A DNA stretch of 64,000 bases, taken from NCBI GenBank assembly GCA_001914235.1, contig MQUF01000002.1:62001-126000 (forward strand), read 5' to 3'. The notes below the pieces were generated by a model that did not search any database, was not told the DNA's origin, and saw only the letters and a program-made list of their open reading frames with translations. The position numbers and the translations under genes are program-made. How positions within the stretch are numbered: the stretch's first letter is position 1; each line of letters begins with the position of its first letter. The DNA comes from Desulfobulbaceae bacterium DB1. Its GTDB lineage: Bacteria; Desulfobacterota; Desulfobulbia; Desulfobulbales; SURF-16. Below are positions 42,775-51,333 of the stretch, piece by piece.

Positions 42775-44106
42775 CTAGCCGACGAGCGATACTTTCAGGG
42801 AAACGATGGTTTCCAGATGATGGGTCTGGGGAAACATGTCCACCATCTTCATTTTTTCTATCAGGTACCCCTGTTTTTCAAGCAGGAGCAGATCACGGCA
42901 CAGGGTGGCCGGATCGCAGGAGATGTAGAGTATCTGCGCGGCCGCAAGGGCCGGCAGAAAGGCAATCACCTCCGCGCATCCCTGCCGGGGGGGATCAAGA
43001 AGAACCAGGTCGAATTTTTCCCCGTTTTCAGCCAACTGCCGGACTCCTTCCAAAGAAGAGTTCTGGCTGAAGGCGCAATTTGTAATGGCGTTGATCTCAG
43101 CATTCCTGACAGCGCTGCGGATGGCCGATCGCTGCAGATCCATTCCCGTAACAGACCCGACACTTCCGGCCAGGGGAAGGGAAAAATTGCCCATGCCGCA
43201 AAAGAGATCAAGCACACGTCCTGTTTTATTGACCATCGCCCAGTCACGCAGCAGACCAATCAGATTCTCATTCTGCTCCAGATTGACCTGACTGAAGCCG
43301 CCGGGCTCGACCGTCATCCGCAGATTGCCGTCGGGCAAGGGAAGAGAAAAGAGCAGCAAAGGTTTTTCCGGGCCGCATTGCCGGCCGGGCAAGGAATCAA
43401 TCATCCCGGCTCCTGCCGCAAAAACCAGCACACTCTTGATAAGCTCATGGCCCGCGGCTATTTCGCGAAAAATCTTTTTCTCGGCCGGTCTGGTTTTCCG
43501 CGAAAGATGAAAAATCACAACAACCTTTTCATCCTCCGGACTGAGCAGCAGCTCGATTTCATCAACCAGCGAGGCGATTTTCCGCCACGACGGCCCGGAA
43601 ACAAGGAAGGAAAGCGCATCATTTAACTCCGGACGGGCAAGAAGGCAACTGGTGATCGGTTCCACCTGATGCGATTGATGGCGGAGAAATCCCGGCCTGC
43701 CGCTTTGATCCACATGCAGCCTGATCCGCTGCCGATAACGAAATGACCCGGCCGCGGGCAGCGGCGGCTGCAGAAAACTCGGATAACGGGAACCGAATCC
43801 GCTGCGATGGAGCTGTTCCTGGAGAATCCGGTTCTTCAGTTCCGCCTGGTGTGCCGGATGAACGTACTGAAAATCACAGCCGCCGCATTTGCCGTAGTAC
43901 GGGCAGGGCGGCTCGGTCCGCAAGGATGACGGCTTAACGACGTCAACCAGACGGGCCTGAACAAAACTTTTCTTGCTGTCAACCGATGCGACGACGACTT
44001 CTTCCTCGGGCAGAACACCGGGAACGAGAACCACCTTCCCGTCAGGAAGATGCCCCAGCCCCTGACCGCCGATTATCAATTTTTCAATGGTAACGGGAAA
44101 GGCCAT
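42775..44106 (-). CDS. rlmD: 23S rRNA (uracil-C5)-methyltransferase, RlmD/TrmA family
   Basis: A 443-residue SAM-dependent methyltransferase: N-terminal TRAM domain (1-60), 4Fe-4S cluster ligands CPYYGKCGGC, SAM site DLFCGMGNFSLPLA and the catalytic SCDPATLCRD. RlmD methylates U1939 of 23S rRNA; RlmC or TrmA specificity cannot be excluded. It converges with the M20D gene and begins after the leuD terminator. Confidence 0.85.
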   Translation of the reverse strand: MAFPVTIEKLIIGGQGLGHLPDGKVVLVPGVLPEEEVVVASVDSKKSFVQARLVDVVKPSSLRTEPPCPYYGKCGGCDFQYVHPAHQAELKNRILQEQLHRSGFGSRYPSFLQPPLPAAGSFRYRQRIRLHVDQSGRPGFLRHQSHQVEPITSCLLARPELNDALSFLVSGPSWRKIASLVDEIELLLSPEDEKVVVIFHLSRKTRPAEKKIFREIAAGHELIKSVLVFAAGAGMIDSLPGRQCGPEKPLLLFSLPLPDGNLRMTVEPGGFSQVNLEQNENLIGLLRDWAMVNKTGRVLDLFCGMGNFSLPLAGSVGSVTGMDLQRSAIRSAVRNAEINAITNCAFSQNSSLEGVRQLAENGEKFDLVLLDPPRQGCAEVIAFLPALAAAQILYISCDPATLCRDLLLLEKQGYLIEKMKMVDMFPQTHHLETIVSLKVSLVG

Positions 44107-44136
44107 AACAATGAGAAATCCTGTTGGTTTTCAAAC

Positions 44137-44177
44137 AAAAATCCCGCTCGGCCAACATGCCGGGCGGGATTTTTTTG
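44137..44177 (-). terminator. Terminator of leuCD
   Basis: A 12-bp stem with one G-U type mismatch, ATCCCGCTCGGC against GCCGGGCGGGAT, flanked by A and T runs on both sides. It lies between leuD and rlmD and ends leuCD transcription; its symmetry lets it work both ways. Confidence 0.85.
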
Positions 44178-44237
44178 CAATGAAGAGCGGCTCGCGAACA
44201 ACCAATGCAACCGGAACACTCTCCGCCGGATGCCTGG

Positions 44238-44753
44238 TCAATATTTTTTATCCGCATAGGCCAGCCAGCCGCCCGCCATGACAAGATCCCTGTCAAAGGA
44301 GTTCAGACTGAAACCGCAGGTAAACTCCCGGCTGCCTTTCGCGGTTATCGTTTCCTTTTCGAGGTCAATGGAGATCATTACATCCTTGCCGAGGGAAAAA
44401 AGGGTGTCGATATCTTCTTTTTTCAGCTCAATGGCCAGCATGCCGCAGTTGAACATGTTCTGCCGGAAAATCCTGGCAAAACTCTCGCCGATGACCACAT
44501 TGATATCATTGACCTCAAACACCCAGACCGCGTGTTCCCGGGATGAACCGCAGCCGAAATTGGAACGGGTGACAACCACTCCTGCATTTTTGACATCAGC
44601 AGCAGGATCAAAACCCTCCAGCTTCAGGTCTTCAAGGATGTAAGGCTTCAAAGCCGACTTGGAATTCTCGGTCAGATATTTCGCCGGAATGATCTCGTCG
44701 GTATTGATATCGCTTCTGTCCAGAAAAAGGGCCGGACCACCAAATGTTTTCAT
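44238..44753 (-). CDS. leuD: 3-isopropylmalate dehydratase small subunit
   Basis: Started at ATG 44753 after GAGG, 171 residues, the short LeuD type. SDINTDEIIPAKYL and the swivelling-domain motif FGCGSSREHAVW are diagnostic. Together with LeuC it isomerises 2- and 3-isopropylmalate in leucine synthesis. It is separated from leuC by a 97-bp spacer that is almost filled by an inverted repeat. Confidence 0.93.
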   Translation of the reverse strand: MKTFGGPALFLDRSDINTDEIIPAKYLTENSKSALKPYILEDLKLEGFDPAADVKNAGVVVTRSNFGCGSSREHAVWVFEVNDINVVIGESFARIFRQNMFNCGMLAIELKKEDIDTLFSLGKDVMISIDLEKETITAKGSREFTCGFSLNSFDRDLVMAGGWLAYADKKY

Positions 44754-44774
44754 AAAAACCTCATTCTTTTGTAT

Positions 44775-44852
44775 TGCGGATTTCGGATTTGGGATTGCGG
44801 ATTGGTTACTCAACAGAATTTCTTCAATCCGCAAATCCGGAATTCCCAATCA
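44775..44852. repeat. Word-repeat inverted repeat in the leuC-leuD spacer
   Basis: The left half reads GGATTTCGGATTTGGGATTG then CGGATTG, built from GGATTT/GGATTG words; the right half CAATCCGCAAATCC, then GGAATTCCC, is its imperfect complement. Between them is about 20 bp of unrelated sequence. The right edge contains the leuC stop codon (44850-44852). It resembles the element at 49.8-50.3 kb in style, though not in sequence. Confidence 0.7.
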
Positions 44853-46133
44853 GATAAATTCGCGTGGATCAACAATCTCGCCTTTCACCGCAGCGGCGGC
44901 GGCGGAAACCGGGCTCATCAAGTGCACCATGCCGCCTTTGCCCATCCGTCCGTTAAAATTGCGGTTGGTGGTGGAAGCACACACCTCGCCTGCCGCCAGA
45001 ACACCGTTACTCATACCGAGACAGGCGCCGCAGGTGGGGTTGGTCACGCAGAAGCCGGCATCCATAAAAATTTTTATCAGGCCTTCTTCCATGGCCTGAT
45101 TGTAAACCTTCGGCGTGGCCGGCGAAAGGATGGCGCGCACCGTGGGGGCTATCGTCCGGCCCTTGAGTATCGCCGCCCCGGCCCGCAGATCTTCGATGCG
45201 GCCGTTGGTGCAGGAACCCATGTAGACCTGATCAATCCGGGTGCCCGCCATTTCAGTGACATCCTTCACTTCATCCGGCTTAAAGCCGTATGTCACCTGG
45301 GGCACCAGGGCGGAAACGTCAAATGTCTTTTCCACAACATATCCGGCATCCGTATCGGAATGCCATTTGCGGAAATCCGCCACGGCGGCCTCAAGGGAAT
45401 CATATTCATCCTTGATAAACGGCCAGAGATATTCGGCGGTGACCCGGTCCGGCAGGCAGACGCCGCAGGTGGCACCCGCCTCGATGGCCATGTTGCACAG
45501 GGTCATGCGTGATTCCATGCTCATCTTGTCCACCACCGGTCCGACAAACTCCATCACCTTGTCGGTGGCGCCGTTCACCGTCAGTTCCTTAATGACCTTC
45601 AGGATAACATCCTTGGCAGAGACCCCCTTGCACAGCTCGCCGGTAATGGTGATCTTCATGGTTTCCGGCAGGCGGAAGGAGCAAACACCTTTGAGTATTC
45701 CCACCTCGAGATCCGTGGTGCCGATACCCGCGGCAAAAGCGCCAAAGGCTCCGTGGGTACAGGTATGGGAATCGCCCATGATGACCGTGTAGCCGGGCCG
45801 GATAAATCCCTTCTCCGGGAACAGGGCATGGCAGACGCCATTGGCCCCGACATCGAAGAAATCCTTGATATGCTGCCGTCTGGCCCAGTCGCGCAGAATT
45901 TTTGCCTGGGTGGCTGTCTTCGAATCCTTGGACGGGGTGACGTGATCGATGACCACCTTGATCTTTTTCGGGTCAAAAACCCGGTCCATCCCCCGCTCAT
46001 GCAGGTCATTTATGGCAATGGGCGTGGTGATTTCATGGCACATGACCACATCAATATCGAGTACAACATTATTATCAGAGGGAACATCACGCTGATGCGC
46101 CTCAAAAATCTTTTCCGTTATGGTTTTACCCAT
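44850..46133 (-). CDS. leuC: 3-isopropylmalate dehydratase large subunit
   Basis: 427 residues, the shorter LeuC/HacA-type homologue. 4Fe-4S ligands lie in YMGSCTNGR and CGACLG; MGDSHTCTHGAFGAFA and STTNRNFNGRMG are typical. Functions with LeuD. Upstream 177 bp to the divergent HD/GAF gene hold the promoter region. Its final codons and stop run into the inverted repeat. Confidence 0.94.
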   Translation of the reverse strand: MGKTITEKIFEAHQRDVPSDNNVVLDIDVVMCHEITTPIAINDLHERGMDRVFDPKKIKVVIDHVTPSKDSKTATQAKILRDWARRQHIKDFFDVGANGVCHALFPEKGFIRPGYTVIMGDSHTCTHGAFGAFAAGIGTTDLEVGILKGVCSFRLPETMKITITGELCKGVSAKDVILKVIKELTVNGATDKVMEFVGPVVDKMSMESRMTLCNMAIEAGATCGVCLPDRVTAEYLWPFIKDEYDSLEAAVADFRKWHSDTDAGYVVEKTFDVSALVPQVTYGFKPDEVKDVTEMAGTRIDQVYMGSCTNGRIEDLRAGAAILKGRTIAPTVRAILSPATPKVYNQAMEEGLIKIFMDAGFCVTNPTCGACLGMSNGVLAAGEVCASTTNRNFNGRMGKGGMVHLMSPVSAAAAAVKGEIVDPREFI

Positions 46134-46310
46134 GGTCCTTTTTCCTCCAGATGGTTACCGGTTGTGGCCGTCATTCATAAAGGAGCAGATTAATCAATCC
46201 TGCACAGATAATCAATTTTTTTATAGTTTGTATCCTCTTCATAATATGCTATAAAATCCGTAAATGTCTTTTCCCGCGGTCCGCACCCATAACATTCCAT
46301 ATTTCTACCC

Positions 46311-47999
46311 ATGGTGAACACAAGCTCCGCCCCTCTTCCCGAAGACCTGCCCCCTTTCCAGGCAAACCCTTCCCGGCAGAGTCTTCTCATGCTGATTTCC
46401 ACCTTATTCAGGAACGAATTCAGCACATCGCCAATAACCGCGCAATTTGACAAACTTTTGCATGATGTCATGGACCTTTATGAAGGAAAATGGCAATCAC
46501 ACGAAGCCTGCCAGGTGGAGTATCACACCATTGATCACAGTCTTGAGGTTGCCCTTGCGGCAGCCCGCATGGCAATCGGCTGGAACAGGGTGAAAGAGGG
46601 TGAGGACAAATTATCGGACACAATCTTTTTATGCGGCATGGCGGCCGCGCTTTTTCATGACAGCGGCTACCTGAAAAACAAAAACGACACCAAGGGCACG
46701 GGCGGCAAGTACACTTTTTCCCATGTCAAGCGCAGCAGGGATCTTGCCTCCGGGTATCTTGCCGAAAACCGATGGGATGAAGGCGAAATTGCTTTTATCT
46801 GCAACACGATCGACATTACCGAATTCAACAAAACGCCGGACCTTTCCGTTTTCCGGGACAAAGCGGAAATCGCCATGGCCAGGATGGTTGCCTCGGCCGA
46901 CCTCATTGCCCAGATGGCCGACATCAACTATATAAGCCGATTACGGGATCTGCATGACGAGTTTCTCGAGGCGTATGAAAACGAGGGCCGCAAAAATCTC
47001 CGGAACCGTTCGGTTCACATTTTCGATTCATTTCATGAAATCCTGGACAACACGCCGGAATTCTATGAAAAATTTGTTCTCCCCAGGCTTTCCCTGCTTG
47101 ACAGGATGGACCAGTATCTGGTCGTTTTTTTTGCCGACGGAAGAAATCCCTATTTTGAAAACATCATTGCCAACATTTCCGGCCAACTGCTGAAGCACCG
47201 CGTCCAGTGGCAACGACTCGGCGACATCCTGCAACAAATGGGTCTTGTCCGGCAGGATACCCTCACCGAGGCCGTCACGCGACAAAACAACAATGTCGCC
47301 TCAGCCGCGCAAAAAACCAGTCACTCCTCCGCGAGCCTGTCGCGCCGATTGCTCGACTGGCTGACAACACCCTCGCGGAACAAAACACGACTCGGCGACA
47401 TCCTCATGGAAATGCAGGCGGTGGAACCGAAGGCGCTGCGCACCGGCCTTCTTTCCCAGCTCCTGCCGGAACAGCTGACCCGGCGCCTGACGGCGGGCGA
47501 ACTGCTGTATCTCCTGCAGATTTCACTGCTTGCCCAGAATCTGTATGATGATCCATGGATCTTTGGACAGATTATCGAGATATCGCTGGAACTGCTGGGA
47601 AGCGAATCCGGTTCCCTGCTGCTGATCAACAACCGGAAAACGGAAATGCTCCTTGCCGTCCACACCGGACCGCACAAAAAAAGCCTTGAAGGGAAATCCC
47701 TGCCGCTTGACAAGGGACTTTCAGGCTGGGTTTTTCGCCATGCAAGGGCGGCGTATGTCCCGGGATCAACCATGAAGGATTTTCCCCGTGAAAAAGGCTA
47801 TCATGAGGAAATGACAATACGCGGCATTCTTGCCGCGCCCCTTTATGTTAACGGGGAAATCATCGGCGTTGTCGAAGTGCTGAATAAAAAAGAGTCCGAA
47901 TTCAACGACCATGACGCCGATATCCTCACCCTGGTGGCCAATATCATGGCCTCATCCTTGTCACTCGCCAACCAACTCCAATTGAACAGGACACCATGA
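46311..47999 (+). CDS. HD phosphohydrolase with two MshEN-like repeats and a GAF domain
   Basis: A 562-residue cytoplasmic signalling protein. An HD domain at about 65-205 keeps its ligands (His72, His76, His116-Asp117, His138, Asp197), so it should be an active phosphohydrolase. Residues about 302-325 and 360-383 are two 24-residue repeats, each starting RLGDIL with a hydrophobic pattern ending in Gln, like the tandem motif of MshEN c-di-GMP-binding domains, but with a 34-residue linker instead of the usual 23. A GAF domain follows at 405-555. Its TGA overlaps the yejA ATG. The ATG lacks a good ribosome binding site. The substrate is unknown. Confidence 0.75.
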   Translation: MVNTSSAPLPEDLPPFQANPSRQSLLMLISTLFRNEFSTSPITAQFDKLLHDVMDLYEGKWQSHEACQVEYHTIDHSLEVALAAARMAIGWNRVKEGEDKLSDTIFLCGMAAALFHDSGYLKNKNDTKGTGGKYTFSHVKRSRDLASGYLAENRWDEGEIAFICNTIDITEFNKTPDLSVFRDKAEIAMARMVASADLIAQMADINYISRLRDLHDEFLEAYENEGRKNLRNRSVHIFDSFHEILDNTPEFYEKFVLPRLSLLDRMDQYLVVFFADGRNPYFENIIANISGQLLKHRVQWQRLGDILQQMGLVRQDTLTEAVTRQNNNVASAAQKTSHSSASLSRRLLDWLTTPSRNKTRLGDILMEMQAVEPKALRTGLLSQLLPEQLTRRLTAGELLYLLQISLLAQNLYDDPWIFGQIIEISLELLGSESGSLLLINNRKTEMLLAVHTGPHKKSLEGKSLPLDKGLSGWVFRHARAAYVPGSTMKDFPREKGYHEEMTIRGILAAPLYVNGEIIGVVEVLNKKESEFNDHDADILTLVANIMASSLSLANQLQLNRTP

Positions 48000-49828
48000 A
48001 ATTCATTTCGCCATTTTCCCAAAAAACCTTTTTCCTCCCGTTTGTTTTGCCGGTAACCGTGCTCGTGCTGATCGCCGCCGCTTTCCTTGGCGGCGGCACG
48101 GCCATTGCCGCCCACGGGGTGAGCATTGACGGCAAACTGAAATATCCGCCCGGCTTTTCCCGTTTTGATTACGCCTCACCGAGCGCGGTCAAGGGAGGGG
48201 ATCTTGTCCTGCACTCCCTCGGCAGCTTTGACAAAATGAACCCTTACACCCTGAAGGGAACGGCTCCCGACGGCCTTGCCGAACTCGTTTTCGAAACCCT
48301 GGCCGCGACGAGCCTGGACGAACCGTTCGCCGAGTACGGCTTGATCGCCGAGGATATCCAACTTGCCGAAGACCGCATGTCGGTCACCTACACCCTGAAT
48401 CCAAAGGCACGTTTTTCCGACGGCACCCAGGTCACCGCGGATGATGTGAAATTTTCCCTGGACACCCTGAAAAGCCGGGATGCCCACCCCTTTTACGCCT
48501 CGTATTATCATGACATCAGCAAAGCCGAGATTCTTGGTCCGCATCAGGTCCGTTTGCACTTTGCCCGGCCGAACCGGGAAATCCACATGATCGCCAGCCA
48601 GCTGCCCGTGCTGTCAAAGGCCTTCTACGAAAAGCATCCCTTCAACGCCCCGAACATGACCATCCCGGTGGGCAGCGGTCCCTATGTCGTCAGTGACTTC
48701 AAGCAGGGAAAATCCATCACATACAAACGCAATCCGGATTATTGGGGTAATGATCTGCCCTGCAGACGCGGCATGTTCAATTTCGACACCGTCACCTTCA
48801 AATTCTTCAAGGATCAGATTGTCGCGGTGGAGGCCTTCAAGGCCGGGGAATTTGATTTCATGCACGTCAATATCGCCAAGCAGTGGGCCCGGGATCTGCA
48901 GGGCAGCCGCTTCGACCAGGGTGAAATCGTCAAGGAACTTTTCCCCCACAAAAACAACCAGGGCATGCAGGCCTTTGTTTTCAACATCCGCAAGCCGCTT
49001 TTCGCCGACCTCAGGGTCCGCCGGGCCATCGGACTTGCCTTTGATTTCGATCGCACCAACAAGACACTTTTTTTCGGCCAGTACACCCAGACAAGCAGCT
49101 ACTTCAGCAACTCGGAGCTTGCCGCAACCGGCCTGCCCGAAGGGCTTGAACTGGAAATGCTGCAGCCGTTCAAGGGCAAGATCCCCGACGAGGTGTTTAC
49201 CACCCCCCTGACGCCGGTGGCAACCGGTTCGCCCCAGGCACTGCGGGACAATCTGCGCCGGGCGAAACAATTGCTGGCCGAAGCCGGCTGGACCATCAAA
49301 GACGGCAAACTGGTGAATGGGCAAAACGAACCGTTCACCTTTGAAATCCTGCTCGTTTCCCCCTCATTTGAGCGGGTCATGGCCGATTTCACCAAAAACC
49401 TGCAAACTCTCGGCATCAATGCATCCTACCGCACCATTGACCCGGCGCTTTATGTCCGGCGCATGCAGAAGTTTGATTTCGACATGACGGTGGAGGTCTT
49501 CGGCCAATCGCAATCGCCGGGCAACGAGCAACGGGATCTCTGGACATCGGAGGCGGCCGACAAGGAAGGCTCCCGCAACGCCATCGGCATCAAGAATCCG
49601 GTGGTGGATCAGCTGGTTGACCGCATCATCTACGCCACGACCCAGGAAGAACTGACCGCCGCCTGCAAGGCCCTTGACCGGGTACTCTGGTATAATTATT
49701 ATGTCGTGCCGAACTGGTATCTCGCCACCTATCGGCTGGCCTACTGGAACAAATTTTCCCGGCCGGACACCTTGCCGCTTTATTATGCCCCGCTCCAGTT
49801 GTTGATGACATGGTGGAAAAGCAATTGA
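47996..49828 (+). CDS. yejA: Peptide ABC transporter substrate-binding protein, YejA-like
   Basis: A 610-residue family 5 periplasmic binding protein with a signal peptide (about 10-38, ending AIAA). YDYASPSAVKGG-like FDYASPSAVKGGDLVLHSLG, and NPYTLKGTAPDGLAELVFETL, are typical of the YejA branch; NIRKPLFADLRVRRAIGLAFD is another family block. In enterobacteria YejABEF imports peptides, including microcin C. It overlaps the HD/GAF gene by 4 bp. Its stop TGA lies inside the left inverted repeat of the cassette that follows. Confidence 0.88.
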   Translation: MKFISPFSQKTFFLPFVLPVTVLVLIAAAFLGGGTAIAAHGVSIDGKLKYPPGFSRFDYASPSAVKGGDLVLHSLGSFDKMNPYTLKGTAPDGLAELVFETLAATSLDEPFAEYGLIAEDIQLAEDRMSVTYTLNPKARFSDGTQVTADDVKFSLDTLKSRDAHPFYASYYHDISKAEILGPHQVRLHFARPNREIHMIASQLPVLSKAFYEKHPFNAPNMTIPVGSGPYVVSDFKQGKSITYKRNPDYWGNDLPCRRGMFNFDTVTFKFFKDQIVAVEAFKAGEFDFMHVNIAKQWARDLQGSRFDQGEIVKELFPHKNNQGMQAFVFNIRKPLFADLRVRRAIGLAFDFDRTNKTLFFGQYTQTSSYFSNSELAATGLPEGLELEMLQPFKGKIPDEVFTTPLTPVATGSPQALRDNLRRAKQLLAEAGWTIKDGKLVNGQNEPFTFEILLVSPSFERVMADFTKNLQTLGINASYRTIDPALYVRRMQKFDFDMTVEVFGQSQSPGNEQRDLWTSEAADKEGSRNAIGIKNPVVDQLVDRIIYATTQEELTAACKALDRVLWYNYYVVPNWYLATYRLAYWNKFSRPDTLPLYYAPLQLLMTWWKSN

Positions 49829-49861
49829 AAATTTATAATGGATAATTGAAAATTGAAAATG
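49822..49861. repeat. Left inverted arm of the four-helix-bundle cassette
   Basis: AATTGA-type words repeated three to four times; imperfectly inverted against 50231-50265. Confidence 0.7.
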
Positions 49862-50233
49862 ACACGAGACAATGTCATTCAGGAAAAAAGTTATGCCTTT
49901 GCTCTCAGGATTATCAAGCTTTATAAACACCTGACAGTCGAAAAATCCGAAACGATTCTCGCGAGACAGGTTTTAAAAAGCGGCACAAGCATTGGGGCAA
50001 ATGTTGAGGAAGCCCTCCAGGCGGAAAGCAGACCAGACTTTATCCACAAATTATCCATTGCCAACAAAGAAGCCCATGAAACAAGATACTGGCTCATGCT
50101 GTTGCGAGACAGCGAAATTTTGACAGATGATGACGCGACAAATTCAATTATCGAGCAATGCATTGAGCTAATCAAATTATTAGCGTCAATTATCAATACC
50201 TCCAAAAACAGGAACCAAACCTCAGTTCCTTAA
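49859..50233 (+). CDS. Four-helix-bundle protein (23S rRNA intervening-sequence type)
   Basis: A 124-residue all-helical protein of the S23/IVP family (TIGR02436-like): SYAFALRIIKLYKHL, then QVLKSGTSIGANVEEAL with the conserved SGTSIGANV block, and EAHETRYWLMLLRDS. Homologues occur inside 23S rRNA intervening sequences, elsewhere in chromosomes, and as the Avd accessory of diversity-generating retroelements; no reverse transcriptase is present here. ATG 49859 lies at the inner edge of the left repeat and no ribosome binding site is seen (TTG 49853 is an alternative). Function unknown; possibly nucleic acid binding. Confidence 0.85.
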   Translation: MTRDNVIQEKSYAFALRIIKLYKHLTVEKSETILARQVLKSGTSIGANVEEALQAESRPDFIHKLSIANKEAHETRYWLMLLRDSEILTDDDATNSIIEQCIELIKLLASIINTSKNRNQTSVP

Positions 50234-50265
50234 TTATCAATTTTCCATTACCAATTCTCAATTAT
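50231..50265. repeat. Right inverted arm of the four-helix-bundle cassette
   Basis: TAATTATCAATTTTCCATTA and following CAATTCTCAATTA complement the left arm imperfectly; contains the stop of the four-helix-bundle gene and abuts the yejB ATG. Confidence 0.7.
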
Positions 50266-51313
50266 GTTTTCATACATTTTCCGCCGCATACTGCTCATGA
50301 TCCCGACCCTGTTCGGCATCATGCTCATCACCTTCACCGTTACCCAGTTCGTTCCGGGCGGCCCGGTGGAAAAGATGATCGCCGATCTGCAGCGCTCGTC
50401 CCAGCGAGGAGAGGTGAGCGGAGGGGCGGCAAACCTCTACCAGGCAAGCCAGGGACTGGACGCGGAAAGGCTGGAAGAAATCAAGTCTCTGTACGGTTTT
50501 GACAAGCCTCCGGTGGAGCGATTTCTCACCATGATGGGCAACTATCTGGTCTTTGATTTCGGCAACTCCTACTATCATCACCGGAGCGTGGTCGACCTCG
50601 TCGTCTCCAAACTGCCGGTTTCCATGTCGCTCGGCCTCTGGTCGTTTGTCATCGTCTACGGCATCTGCATCCCGCTCGGCATCAAAAAAGCGGTGCGCGA
50701 CGGATCACGCTTTGATGTCTTTTCCAGTTCAATCATTCTGGTCGGCTACGCCATTCCGGGATTCGTGCTCGCCATTCTGCTCATCGTCCTTTTCGGCGGC
50801 GGCAGCTTCTGGAACATCTTCCCCCTGCGGGGACTGGTATCGGACAACTGGGCGGAAATGAGCCTGATGGGCAAAATTCTCGACTATCTCTGGCACATGG
50901 TCCTGCCCATCATCTCAAGCGCCGTGGGCAGCCTGGCCGTCATGACCCTGCTCACCAAAAACAGCTTTCTGGAAGAAATCCGCAAGCAATACGTGCTGAC
51001 CGCCCGCGCCAAGGGCTTAAGCGAAAACAGGGTGCTGTATCACCATGTTTTCCGCAATGCCATCATCCCGATCATCACCGGCTTTCCCGGCTCGTTCATT
51101 GCCGCCTTTTTCACCGGCAGTCTGCTGATTGAAACAATTTTTTCCCTTGACGGCATGGGGCTCCTGGCCTACGAATCGATCCTGAACCGCGATTACCCGG
51201 TGGTGCTCGGCACCCTCTACTTCTTCACCATTATCGGATTGTTTTCCCGGCTTCTGTCGGATCTCAGCTATGTGGTGGTCGATCCCCGCATCACCTTTGA
51301 CAGCGTTCAGTAA
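50264..51313 (+). CDS. yejB: Peptide ABC transporter permease, YejB-like
   Basis: A 349-residue inner-membrane permease. The N-terminus IFRRILLMIPTLFGIMLITF and VPGGPVEKMI are typical, and the YejB-specific insertion (about 40-75, SSQRGEVSGGAANLYQASQG) is present. The EAA loop reads VLTARAKGLSENRVLYHHVF. Pairs with YejE. The ATG directly follows the right repeat of the cassette, so its original ribosome binding site has apparently been displaced. Confidence 0.9.
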   Translation: MFSYIFRRILLMIPTLFGIMLITFTVTQFVPGGPVEKMIADLQRSSQRGEVSGGAANLYQASQGLDAERLEEIKSLYGFDKPPVERFLTMMGNYLVFDFGNSYYHHRSVVDLVVSKLPVSMSLGLWSFVIVYGICIPLGIKKAVRDGSRFDVFSSSIILVGYAIPGFVLAILLIVLFGGGSFWNIFPLRGLVSDNWAEMSLMGKILDYLWHMVLPIISSAVGSLAVMTLLTKNSFLEEIRKQYVLTARAKGLSENRVLYHHVFRNAIIPIITGFPGSFIAAFFTGSLLIETIFSLDGMGLLAYESILNRDYPVVLGTLYFFTIIGLFSRLLSDLSYVVVDPRITFDSVQ

Positions 51314-51333
51314 TCAGGCGGCACGAGACCTTC

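Larger units (their letters stand above)
49822..50265 (+). mobile_element. Four-helix-bundle gene cassette bounded by inverted repeats
   Basis: A 444-bp unit consisting of a left arm (49822-49861) beginning CAATTGAAAATTTATAATGG, one gene, and a right arm (50231-50265) whose complement reads TAATTGAGAATTGGTAATGG. I count 28 matches in 34 aligned bases. The left arm supplies the yejA stop; the right arm ends directly at the yejB ATG, which therefore lacks a ribosome binding site. The structure suggests a small mobile element, not a normal operon gene. Confidence 0.6.

Noticed and set aside
49859-50233. Diversity-generating retroelement accessory gene (Avd)
   Set aside because: No reverse transcriptase, template repeat or variable-repeat target was found nearby; the inverted arms are not template/variable repeats.
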